Source: Oscillospiraceae bacterium (GTDB lineage Bacteria > Bacillota > Clostridia > Oscillospirales > Oscillospiraceae). Taken from it: a stretch of 57,450 bases of DNA. Shown here one piece after another: positions 25,630-33,413 of the stretch. Under the pieces are notes generated by a model, which made no database searches, was not told where the DNA came from, and worked only from the letters and a program-made list of their open reading frames with translations. Both the position numbers and the translations under genes were made by a program. How positions within the stretch are numbered: the first letter of the stretch is position 1; every line of letters starts with the position of its first letter. The DNA lies in NCBI GenBank assembly GCA_017445875.1, contig JAFSRZ010000022.1, forward strand, positions 1 to 57,450, in the 5' to 3' direction.

Positions 25630-26832
25630 TTATTGAAACTCCGGCGTGTTCTCGTCCTCCTCGTCGAAGCACTCACGCCCCAAAGCGGTAATTTGTGTTT
25701 TACCGGCCTGCCCGTACTGGTAGAGCTGGTCGAAAAACTCAATGGCACCGCGGATTTTCGTCCGCAACAGATAGCCTCCCGCCTCCGTGGCCTCGTAGAC
25801 AGTCTCCGGCGAGACATCAGGCCGCCAGTCGTAGGCGCGACCGTGGAAGTCCTGAATACTCCGAAGAATGCCCAGCGTTTCCGTTTTGTTCAGCGGCACC
25901 AGTTCCGGGGCGCTTAACATGGTTTGCAGGGTGGATTGCGCCGCCTGTAAGGCCTCCGCGTCGTCGCAAAAGGCGCTTTGCACATTGTCAAACTCGTGCT
26001 TTTTGTCAATGACATCCTCGGCAAAGGAGGAACTCAGGGCAAACAGAGAGAATACTTTTTCCATGCGGGCGGAGGGGTGTAAAAAGCGTTGCATTTCCCG
26101 GTAACTCTTGGCGCGGGCGCGTTTGCCCATGCGTCCGATAAGTTCCGCCTCGTCGAACAAAATGACCCAGCCCTCACAGCCCAGCACCCGGAACAGGTGA
26201 CTGATAAAAGCAAAATAATCCATACAGTGACGGCTTTTGCTGAAAGTCTGTTTGAATTTCGCGGGCGTGCCGGTAATGCGCCGGTAACTGCGCTTGATAA
26301 GCGCCCCGGAAACAAAATCCCCTTCCAAGTCCGCTAAAAACAGATTTCTCTCCTCATCGTTCTGCGTGTCCAGCAGAGCGCGCAGAAGATAGTACAGTTT
26401 ATCCGTTTCCAGTTCGTGGGCGGCGTAGGCCAGCAAATCCCCCGCCGCGTGACTGCCGGCGCTGAGTTCCTCCAGACGGGCGCGGAAACCGGGTTGTCCG
26501 GCGTTGGGCAGATACGTTCCTGCCATCAGTTTTGGGTAGAGTAACCACGGCTTGTCCACGGGCGTTTCCTTGCCCAGCGAAACAAACGAAACTGCCATAT
26601 TGGCGGCGAAAGCCATATTGAACGCCGTATTGAGTAAATGTGTTTTGCCCTCGCCGTAGCGGCCTGTGATTATCATGCCGTCAGAGTGACCGGTCTCCCG
26701 GACTGCGGTCAGGCGTTCCCGAAGTTTTTTCGTCAGCGCGGGGCGAGCCTCGGAGAAATATTCGCCCACCGTCCGGGAAGGTACCCCGGAGCGCAACGCC
26801 TCAATGACGTGCAGGGCGTTGAAATCAGACAT
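25630..26832 (-). CDS. BrxC/BrxD (DUF2791)-like P-loop ATPase, last gene of the ten-gene locus
   Basis: 400 residues. Walker A GRYGEGKTHLL (about 57-67) and Walker B GWVILFDEAELIGR (about 221-234) with an Arg/Lys-rich helix after it. The layout resembles the ATP-binding proteins of BREX (BrxD, DUF2791), which belong to the STAND/AAA-like P-loop NTPases. It starts 8 bases inside the gene upstream (ATG within the last codons, GGAGGGAGGCGG site), so the twin ATPases are co-translated. No BREX methylase PglX or phosphatase PglZ is nearby. Substrate unknown. Confidence 0.75.
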   Translation of the reverse strand: MSDFNALHVIEALRSGVPSRTVGEYFSEARPALTKKLRERLTAVRETGHSDGMIITGRYGEGKTHLLNTAFNMAFAANMAVSFVSLGKETPVDKPWLLYPKLMAGTYLPNAGQPGFRARLEELSAGSHAAGDLLAYAAHELETDKLYYLLRALLDTQNDEERNLFLADLEGDFVSGALIKRSYRRITGTPAKFKQTFSKSRHCMDYFAFISHLFRVLGCEGWVILFDEAELIGRMGKRARAKSYREMQRFLHPSARMEKVFSLFALSSSFAEDVIDKKHEFDNVQSAFCDDAEALQAAQSTLQTMLSAPELVPLNKTETLGILRSIQDFHGRAYDWRPDVSPETVYEATEAGGYLLRTKIRGAIEFFDQLYQYGQAGKTQITALGRECFDEEDENTPEFQ

Positions 26833-28045
26833 CCGCCTCGCCTCCCTCCAACATCGTGCGATTGATGAGATACGGCAAGCCCAGACTGCCGAAACGTGAA
26901 CGCTCTATCACACCGCGCACCGCTTCCGCATCCAAGGGTGCCGCGTCCACGCCAAGACGCCCTAACGCGTCGGACAGACGCCGGGACATGTTCAGCAATG
27001 TGGCCTCGTCGTAGGCCTCATCGGCGTAACGGTCCATGTCGATGATATCCGCGAAACGGTTAAAGCGTGTGCTGACCACCTCGTTTTGAATGCGAAGCCA
27101 TAGAGCCTGATAGGATTTCAAGCCGTAACTTTCATTGTCCATGAGTTCCCGGTCAAAGCACAGCAGAAAGAGAATATGCCGCATGCTGTCAATATCGTCG
27201 ATGAGCTGACGGATACTTTCGTAACTGTCCTCGCGGCGGAGCTTTGTATAGCGGCGCGGACTGTCGGCGGCGCGGTCGAGCAGGGTTTCCATGTCGTCAA
27301 TTGTGACCAAAAGTCCGGGACGACCGCTCAGCCGGACAATTTCCGTCAGGGAGCGCAACAAATACCGGGCATTATAGCGGGTGATTCCCGCCGGGGACAG
27401 TCCCAGCGCCCGCAATTGGGAGAGTTTCACGCTTTTGTCGCCCCGCAGATAGGCCAGCAACAGTTCCCGGTTGACCGGTTCCAGTACCGGGTGTCCCAAA
27501 ATTGCCCCGGTCAGCAGAGAACAGCAACCGGCAAAACAGTTATCCAGCAGGGGATTCCGGGTAAAGTAGCGCCGCAGGACTGTGCGAATTTCCCCTTTGG
27601 AGAGGGCGTCGCCCTCGCCCTGTTCCGTCAGATAGTCCATGAAGTTTCTGCCGTCCCCCACGACTGCCGGGTCATAGCCCATGTCCCGGATGATTTGCCG
27701 GGCGCAGTCGGAAAGAAGCGTCTCAAAGCCGCACTGACGGAAGATTTCCAGATACACTTCCCGAAAGTCATGGAGCCAGACTTCCCGCGCCGAAAAACTC
27801 ACGCATAGATAGCCCATGTTCTCCGCACGGTTCCGCAGACGGCGGGCAAGGTGGGTTTTCCCACTGCCGGGGCGTCCGGTGATAAACTTAATCTTACTCC
27901 CGCCGGAGGGAATGTAGTCTTCCAGATAGTGAAGCGTGATAAAGTCCTCCAAGGAATCCAGCCCCACATTGATTTCCGCCAGTGTTCCGTTGTCGACCGG
28001 GACTTTGCCCTGTCGCAATTGTTCCGCGTTGCTTGCGTAACTCAT
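26825..28045 (-). CDS. BrxC/BrxD (DUF2791)-like P-loop ATPase, first of the pair
   Basis: 406 residues. Walker A FITGRPGSGKTHLARRL (about 55-71), Walker B LLVTIDDMETLLD (about 245-257), then IRQLIDDIDSMRHILFLLCF with a sensor-like region. It resembles the following gene and BREX ATP-binding proteins, but the two are clearly diverged. The ATG at 28045 overlaps the upstream stop (TGATG) and has GAGG 7 bases before it; a GTG one codon earlier is possible. Likely a hetero-oligomeric partner of the downstream ATPase (inference). Confidence 0.75.
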   Translation of the reverse strand: MSYASNAEQLRQGKVPVDNGTLAEINVGLDSLEDFITLHYLEDYIPSGGSKIKFITGRPGSGKTHLARRLRNRAENMGYLCVSFSAREVWLHDFREVYLEIFRQCGFETLLSDCARQIIRDMGYDPAVVGDGRNFMDYLTEQGEGDALSKGEIRTVLRRYFTRNPLLDNCFAGCCSLLTGAILGHPVLEPVNRELLLAYLRGDKSVKLSQLRALGLSPAGITRYNARYLLRSLTEIVRLSGRPGLLVTIDDMETLLDRAADSPRRYTKLRREDSYESIRQLIDDIDSMRHILFLLCFDRELMDNESYGLKSYQALWLRIQNEVVSTRFNRFADIIDMDRYADEAYDEATLLNMSRRLSDALGRLGVDAAPLDAEAVRGVIERSRFGSLGLPYLINRTMLEGGEADV

Positions 28046-28836
28046 CACGTTTCCTCGCTCTGGAGCGGGCGCAGAGTGCTGATGAAAGATTCCACGCCGC
28101 TTCGACTCAAAACACGAATGCCGTTGCCCTCCCGACTGGTGCCGAATGTATAGCGCCGTCCGTCTTTCGTGACCCAGCTTTCCGGGCCTTTTTCGTACAG
28201 TCGGGCAAGGTCGAAGGCATAGGAGAGCATGTCATAGTCTTTTCTTGCTCGCGCCGTGGGCGCAAGGCATTTGTAGATTTTGCTCAACGCCTGTGCGCTT
28301 CCCTCACGGGCGTTAGCGCGCAGACACGCCACAGTATAAGCCTCCGCCAGTTCCCCCATGAATACGCTTTCCCGGAAGGGAGCGTCATAGAGGCGTTCCT
28401 GTTTCTGCCGGATAGTTTCCGCCACGTAGGCCGGACGGCAACTGGGCAGTTTTTTCTTGTCCAGATAGACTTCCCCGCGGCTTTCGCCGTCCGCCAGAAC
28501 GCGGAGTTTGAAGGGGAACATTTCATATACGCCCTTTTCCCCCTTGACATCAATGCCCTTTCCGGCGCAGGCCTCCAAAAGTTCCCGTGAAAACTCTCCG
28601 TCCGCGAGATAGGCACCGGCGTCAAAACTGTCCAGCGTTTCCCGCGCCCCGGCTATCCGTTGCCGTAACTGTTCCTGCGCGTCCTCCAGCGCGGTCAGAT
28701 TTTTGCGTAACTCGACCAGATTGCCCGTCTCGGTATTTTTAAGCGCGGCCTTTTGCAGTCTGGTCACTGCGCCGGCGCTGTCCCGGAGACCCTTTTCCCA
28801 CGGCTGCAACGCCTCGTATAATGTTTCATAGCCCAT
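28045..28836 (-). CDS. Unrecognised protein, helical N-terminus, third transcription unit gene
   Basis: 263 residues with no family I recognise. Residues 1-85 look like a long helical/coiled region (ALQPWEKGLRDSAG, LRKNLTALEDAQEQLRQRI). The rest is mixed, with GVYEMFPFKLRVLADGESRG and a charged C-terminus. No membrane segment, signal peptide or catalytic motif is visible. It starts after the internal promoter at 28889-28917 and is translationally coupled (TGATG) to the twin ATPases, so it probably works with them. The ribosome site (GGAAAGGCGG) is weak. Confidence 0.65.
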   Translation of the reverse strand: MGYETLYEALQPWEKGLRDSAGAVTRLQKAALKNTETGNLVELRKNLTALEDAQEQLRQRIAGARETLDSFDAGAYLADGEFSRELLEACAGKGIDVKGEKGVYEMFPFKLRVLADGESRGEVYLDKKKLPSCRPAYVAETIRQKQERLYDAPFRESVFMGELAEAYTVACLRANAREGSAQALSKIYKCLAPTARARKDYDMLSYAFDLARLYEKGPESWVTKDGRRYTFGTSREGNGIRVLSRSGVESFISTLRPLQSEET

Positions 28837-28888
28837 TGTGTTGTGTACCGCCTTTCCATAACGTTCCACAGAGTTGGATTTTGTGAAA

Positions 28889-28917
28889 ATTATAGCCCAT
28901 TTGACCGCCTCTGGCAA
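28889..28917 (-). promoter_or_regulatory. Internal promoter within the ten-gene locus
   Basis: Minus strand: -35 TTGCCA (28912-28917), 17-bp spacer, perfect -10 TATAAT (28889-28894). It lies in the only sizable gap (145 bases) of the locus and would drive the last three genes independently. Confidence 0.75.
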
Positions 28918-28981
28918 GAGTTTTCTTGCGACTATAAAGCGGACAAATTGCACATGAATTTGTTAAATTGACGAAAGCGGC

Positions 28982-29779
28982 TCACCCGCGTGAAATCTCC
29001 CGCATGACTTCCATCATGTCAAAGCCCTGTTCCAAAGCCGTTTCCGTCGCGGGGTTCGTCTCGCGGAGTAATTCGACAAGTACCGACAGCGCGTCATATT
29101 CCTCGCCGTCGCCGGGCGTATCGGGGAAAGGTTCCGGCACCACGACATTTCCCGCGCCGCTGGGCGTATCGGGGAAAGATTCCGGCACCACGACATTTCC
29201 CGCGCCGCTGGGCGTATCGGGGAAAGATTCCGGCACCACGACATTTCCCGCGCCGCCGCTGGGCGTATCGGGGAAAGATTCCGGCACCACGACATTTCCC
29301 GCGCCGCCGGGCGTATCGGGGAAAGATTCCGGCATCATAACATTTCCCGCGCTCTCCGGCATGCGGTACTCTGGAACTGTGTAGACATACAGCGGCTTTT
29401 CCCCCGACTTTCGCGGGAATACCTCCCGGAAATCCCCCGGTGACAGAATCTCCCCATTCACCGACCATTCCCCGGCACAAGCCCCTTGTGACATGGCCTC
29501 CTCCAACAGTCCACGGCTCCACGGACGCGGACAGCCCAAGTCCGGGAACATCCCGTGATAGTTCTCCCTATGGTAATCCGTGCAGAACAGCAGGCGGAAC
29601 GGTTCCCTGTCCGGGCTGGCTTGCAGGTCGTAGAGGACACGTTTCCACATCTCCCGCAAGGCCTCACGGGTCACGGCTTCCTCTGTTTCCAGTACGCGGA
29701 ACGGCTCCGAATCCGTCTCACGATACCGCACCTGACAGCGCCCGTCACGCTGAAAGACGACGATTGTACCGACATTCAT
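28982..29779 (-). CDS. Unrecognised protein with five 16-residue Pro/Ser repeats
   Basis: 265 residues. An N-terminal domain (1-145) has MNVGTIVVFQRDGRCQVRYRE as its start (given in two parts elsewhere) and a CTDYHRENYHGMFPD motif. Five near-identical units of about 16 residues (GAGNVVVPESFPDTPS type) follow, then an acidic-helical tail (SVLVELLRETNPATETAL). No fold recognised. The repeats look like a flexible or multivalent linker. The ATG at 29779 overlaps the preceding stop (TGATG) and follows AGGGGAA. It ends the first transcription unit. Confidence 0.65.
   Translation of the reverse strand: MNVGTIVVFQRDGRCQVRYRETDSEPFRVLETEEAVTREALREMWKRVLYDLQASPDREPFRLLFCTDYHRENYHGMFPDLGCPRPWSRGLLEEAMSQGACAGEWSVNGEILSPGDFREVFPRKSGEKPLYVYTVPEYRMPESAGNVMMPESFPDTPGGAGNVVVPESFPDTPSGGAGNVVVPESFPDTPSGAGNVVVPESFPDTPSGAGNVVVPEPFPDTPGDGEEYDALSVLVELLRETNPATETALEQGFDMMEVMREISRG
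29114..29356 (-). repeat. Five 48-bp in-frame minisatellite units
   Basis: Units begin at 29114, 29162, 29210, 29261 and 29309; one spacing is 51 bases because of an extra GCC codon. Near-identity at the DNA level implies recent expansion. Since 48 and 51 are multiples of three, copy-number change alters protein length without frameshift. Confidence 0.95.
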
Positions 29780-30546
29780 CACACATTCCCCTGTCCGGAC
29801 ATTTCGCGGCGGTAGGTCTCGATACACGCGTCAATCTGGTCGCGGAACACGTCAGCACCTACTTGTAACATCGCGTCCCGCAAAGCACCCTCCACGCATT
29901 CGCGTTCGTAGGGGTCATCGCGCAGTCCGCTGGAGAAAAAGTCGTTTAACAAGGTTCCGTCCGTCACGCCGTGTTCCCGAAGCGAGCGTATGAGCGTTTC
30001 CACGGAGAAAAATTTCCGCATTCCCGACTGTCTGACCGCGTTCCAGAACTCCGGGTTGAGCGTCACGCCGTACTTTTCCTCCAAGCCCCGCACGTACACG
30101 CCCGAACCCACCGACGCGTATTTCAGACGTTCCTTTTCGTCCATGGCCTCGAAAAATCCGGGTGCCTCGTCGGGGATATTCTCCCGGATATGCTTCAAAT
30201 ACTCCTCGGTAGAGTCGAAGTCCTCCGGTTCCATGTCCAGTTCCGCCGCACGTTCTATTTTGCGCCCTAACTGTTCGGCGGTTTCGCTTCCGGGAACGTC
30301 CCGCAAGAGAAGTCTGGCGACGGTGGGAATAATGTCCACCACGAGCGCCTGTAGGATTTCCCGTACAGCCTCCGGCGCGGGAATACGCGCTACCAGAGGC
30401 CGCAGTACCGGGGCGATATTGGCGATAAAACGCGTTACCCGTACCATTTCGGGACTCGAAAACGCCTGTGTAATATTCGCCGCCGCCGTGGTAATGCCCT
30501 CCAACAGTGCAAGTCCTGTCTCTTGAATGCCATCGAACAAAATCAT
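29779..30546 (-). CDS. Unrecognised helical protein of the ten-gene locus
   Basis: 255 residues with no family I recognise. The N-terminus is hydrophobic and helical (ILFDGIQETGLALLEGITTA, then RFIANIAPVLRPLVARIPAP and ALVVDIIPTVARLLL). It is amphipathic rather than clearly transmembrane, so peripheral membrane contact is possible. The C-terminal half is charged (MRKFFSVETLIRSLREHG). The start overlaps the HerA-like gene's stop (ATGA) and its end overlaps the repeat-protein start, so it is tightly coupled to both. Confidence 0.65.
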   Translation of the reverse strand: MILFDGIQETGLALLEGITTAAANITQAFSSPEMVRVTRFIANIAPVLRPLVARIPAPEAVREILQALVVDIIPTVARLLLRDVPGSETAEQLGRKIERAAELDMEPEDFDSTEEYLKHIRENIPDEAPGFFEAMDEKERLKYASVGSGVYVRGLEEKYGVTLNPEFWNAVRQSGMRKFFSVETLIRSLREHGVTDGTLLNDFFSSGLRDDPYERECVEGALRDAMLQVGADVFRDQIDACIETYRREMSGQGNV

Positions 30547-33335
30547 ACAAAGTCCGCTCCTTCCCCGTCGTGTATGACTGTCTGCATAAATTTCCGGGCT
30601 TTCCGCTCCCTTGCCTGCTCCTGATTGTCAACTTTGCGCCCGTCCGCCCGGATATGCCGACAAATCCAGTCCGTGACCGCGTTTTCGTCCACGACACCGC
30701 GCCGGATGAGTTCGCGCAACAGTCCGCGCTCTCCGGCGGTTCGCTCCATCCACTGCGCCCGCTTCAAGGTCGGGTTGGAATCCCGCTTGCACTGCCGGAA
30801 TCCCTCGTAGAGTGTCACAGGACCGTTTCGACACGCGAAAGCAAACGCTTCCTCCCGCGTTTCCGGCGACAGGCTTTCCAGCGACAGCGGCAAAAGTACC
30901 CCGCGCCCGTTATGTCCGTTGCCGTAATAGTAGTCGACGGCACGGCGGCGGAGTTCGCGCTTCTCGACATAGTTACTGGACGTGTCCGCCGCCGCCAAAA
31001 CTTTCACCTGCACGGCCTGTTCGTACTCCCCCGCGTAGAGAACCGCGTAGCCTATCCGCAGACTGGACAGGAAACGCTTCTGGTCGTCGCTCAGGGCAAT
31101 GGCGTTGCCGATTGCGTCCTTGTCGTCCTGCGCAAAGACGCGGTGGACAATCTTGGTGTTGGTGTTCTTGAGTACATCGTCGGCGAGCTTGTTCGGAATC
31201 TGGTCGGCAATCATCATACATACGCCGTACTTGCGGATTTCGGCGAGCATGTCCGTGAAAATTTCCACGCCCTGTTTTTTCGTGGGGGCGTCGCCGGGCT
31301 GGTACTTGCTAAGCAGTCTGTGCGCCTCCTCCAGAAGCAGAATACGCCCTTCCCGCTTCCCGGTTCTCTCGTAGCGCAGTCGAACCGCCTCCTGATAGCG
31401 GGCCATTATCAGCCCCATCAAAAATGACTTTTGCGCCCCGCTTCGGACGTTTTCCAGTTCCAAAATGACATTCCTGTCAAGCAGTTCCATGAACTCCACG
31501 GACTTCTGACAGTCGAGCATGCGCCCCCGTGCGCCTAAGAGCAGACTTTGCAGACGGGCGCGGATAGAGCCTATGTAGTCACGTTTGAGACGGTCATCGA
31601 ATCCCTGTTCCTCGACTTCCTTGTCCACACGCGCCAGAAGGTCGGAGAGTGTCGGGAAAATTCCCTGTGACGCGCCGCCGGGGGGTTCGCTCCGGTCAAT
31701 GTCCCAACCCTTTTCGCGGTAGCAGTTATAAAGCGCGCTTTCGAGCAGTTGCGGAATGGCGGCTTCCATGTCGAAGGCGGCTTCCAGACTTGCCCGGAAA
31801 ATGTCCACGTGAGAACTGATACTTTCTCCCGGCAGAAGTTCAAAGGGATTGAAGCGGAACGGTGCGCCGCTTTCGTCGCCCAATGTAAAGACTATCGCGT
31901 TTTCCATGGTACGGTACTCGGTTTTTGCCGGCTCAATGACCCAGAAGGGAAGTCCGCTCCGCTTTATCAACGCCTGACAAGTCGTGGTCTTGCCGCTTCC
32001 CGTCACGCCGGAAATGAAAACGTGTCTGTCCAGCGCACGCTTGGACAGTGACACCGGCGTGTCCGTCCCGCTCCCGTCCTTGACAAGATACCCTATCGGC
32101 AGACGGTCTCCGTCCGGCATGGCGTTGCGTAAGCGCCGTTCACTTTCACGGCGTTCGTCCTCGCTCATGTTTTTGCGTCCGCTCTCGCGTACGCCCTCCG
32201 GCACCGTCAGCCCGAACGCGACTTCCTCGCGTACGGTCAACCCTTGCACTTCCTTGCGCGGAAGTCCCGCTATCATCGACAGTTCCTTTGTCGTCATCCA
32301 ATTGCTCATGGGGAACCATTCGCCGGGGCGCACCTGTTGCGACAGCAACGCCCGCGACAATATTTCCGGCGTCGAAACCCGGCTTTGCAGACGGATTTCG
32401 GGTATTTGCAGATTCTGGATTGTCTCCCGCTCCTCTTGGGATACCGATACCGCCCGCAATGGCACGCGGTTTTCCTCCCGCCCGGAATACAACGCCAATA
32501 CCGTGTTTTCCAGTCTGCGTTGACTGGTCGGGGTCTCGGACATGACATAAAACGCCGTGTGGAACGCCCCCTTGCCGCGTCCGTAGTCCAGCCGCCCCGC
32601 AATGACTTTGTCCATGTACTCCGCCCACTGTTGGGCAAGTTTGTTAGGGGCTTCCCATGAAAGTGATTCGCTCTCGTCACGGTGTCCGGACGGTTCGGAA
32701 CCTCCGTGCCGCCCGCGGCTTAACTGCTTGCCGCTCCGCATAACCGGCGCGAGTGTCTCATAAGCGGCGTGTAACCGGCGTTCCGCCTCGGATAGTTCCC
32801 CGGTCTCCATGGCGCTGGCAATCACCAGCGCGCCGAACTCACTGCCCTGCATGACATCCGTCAGGCGGTCGACACTCTGGAAACGTTCGTCCTCCTTGAC
32901 ACTCCCCGGTACCCCCTCCATGCGCGTAATGTAACGGAATTTCCGCAGACGTTCCAATACCCGTTGATTCTGTACGGGTTCCAGTCTCCGAATGTCGCTG
33001 CCCCGGTAGTTCCCCGTCAGACTGGCTTGTAAAAGTTTCGTCCCCAGTTCGGGGATGATAATTTCCGTCTCGCGCTGACCGCGCCGCGACAGGCCGTAAT
33101 AAAAATGTACGCCCAGTCTATCGCCCAGCAGTAAATACAGAAAGTTCACGCCGGGAACGCGTACCGCGCTGAGTACAATTTCCAGCGCTTCCTTCCACGG
33201 TGCCTCCTTCTCGTAGGTGATTTTCTTGACCTCGAAAAACACCCTGTCCCGTTTCAGCAACTCCTCCGGCTTTCGGAAACCCGCGTCCATGTTGGACAGA
33301 CTGTAACGTTCCGGGTCACGCAGAAGCTCTAACAT
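30543..33335 (-). CDS. HerA/VirB4-like (DUF87) P-loop ATPase
   Basis: 930 residues from the first ATG. An N-terminal part of about 420 residues lacks obvious motifs. The ATPase core has Walker A FISGVTGSGKTTTCQAL (about 441-457), an IEPAKTEYR loop, Walker B GRILLLEEAHRLL (about 663-675) and the ADQIPNKLADDVLKNTNTKI region with conserved Asn/Lys, as in HerA/FtsK-type hexameric pumps. Such ATPases translocate DNA or protein. The ATG at 33335 has no ribosome site; the frame is open and coding-like back to an ATA at 33392 (IKLLDFERDHEEQ...) preceded by AAAGGGGGAG, so the true start may be a rare AUA or CUG. Confidence 0.85.
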   Translation of the reverse strand: MLELLRDPERYSLSNMDAGFRKPEELLKRDRVFFEVKKITYEKEAPWKEALEIVLSAVRVPGVNFLYLLLGDRLGVHFYYGLSRRGQRETEIIIPELGTKLLQASLTGNYRGSDIRRLEPVQNQRVLERLRKFRYITRMEGVPGSVKEDERFQSVDRLTDVMQGSEFGALVIASAMETGELSEAERRLHAAYETLAPVMRSGKQLSRGRHGGSEPSGHRDESESLSWEAPNKLAQQWAEYMDKVIAGRLDYGRGKGAFHTAFYVMSETPTSQRRLENTVLALYSGREENRVPLRAVSVSQEERETIQNLQIPEIRLQSRVSTPEILSRALLSQQVRPGEWFPMSNWMTTKELSMIAGLPRKEVQGLTVREEVAFGLTVPEGVRESGRKNMSEDERRESERRLRNAMPDGDRLPIGYLVKDGSGTDTPVSLSKRALDRHVFISGVTGSGKTTTCQALIKRSGLPFWVIEPAKTEYRTMENAIVFTLGDESGAPFRFNPFELLPGESISSHVDIFRASLEAAFDMEAAIPQLLESALYNCYREKGWDIDRSEPPGGASQGIFPTLSDLLARVDKEVEEQGFDDRLKRDYIGSIRARLQSLLLGARGRMLDCQKSVEFMELLDRNVILELENVRSGAQKSFLMGLIMARYQEAVRLRYERTGKREGRILLLEEAHRLLSKYQPGDAPTKKQGVEIFTDMLAEIRKYGVCMMIADQIPNKLADDVLKNTNTKIVHRVFAQDDKDAIGNAIALSDDQKRFLSSLRIGYAVLYAGEYEQAVQVKVLAAADTSSNYVEKRELRRRAVDYYYGNGHNGRGVLLPLSLESLSPETREEAFAFACRNGPVTLYEGFRQCKRDSNPTLKRAQWMERTAGERGLLRELIRRGVVDENAVTDWICRHIRADGRKVDNQEQARERKARKFMQTVIHDGEGADFV

Positions 33336-33413
33336 TTCTGTGGCGTCCCGTGCCTGTTCCTCGTGGTCTCTCTCGAAATCTAACAGCTTTATATCGGTCT
33401 CCCCCTTTCCACG

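Noticed and set aside
25630..28045. A complete BREX system
   Set aside because: Only BrxC/D-like ATPases are present; PglX, PglZ, BrxA/B and BrxL were not found in the window.
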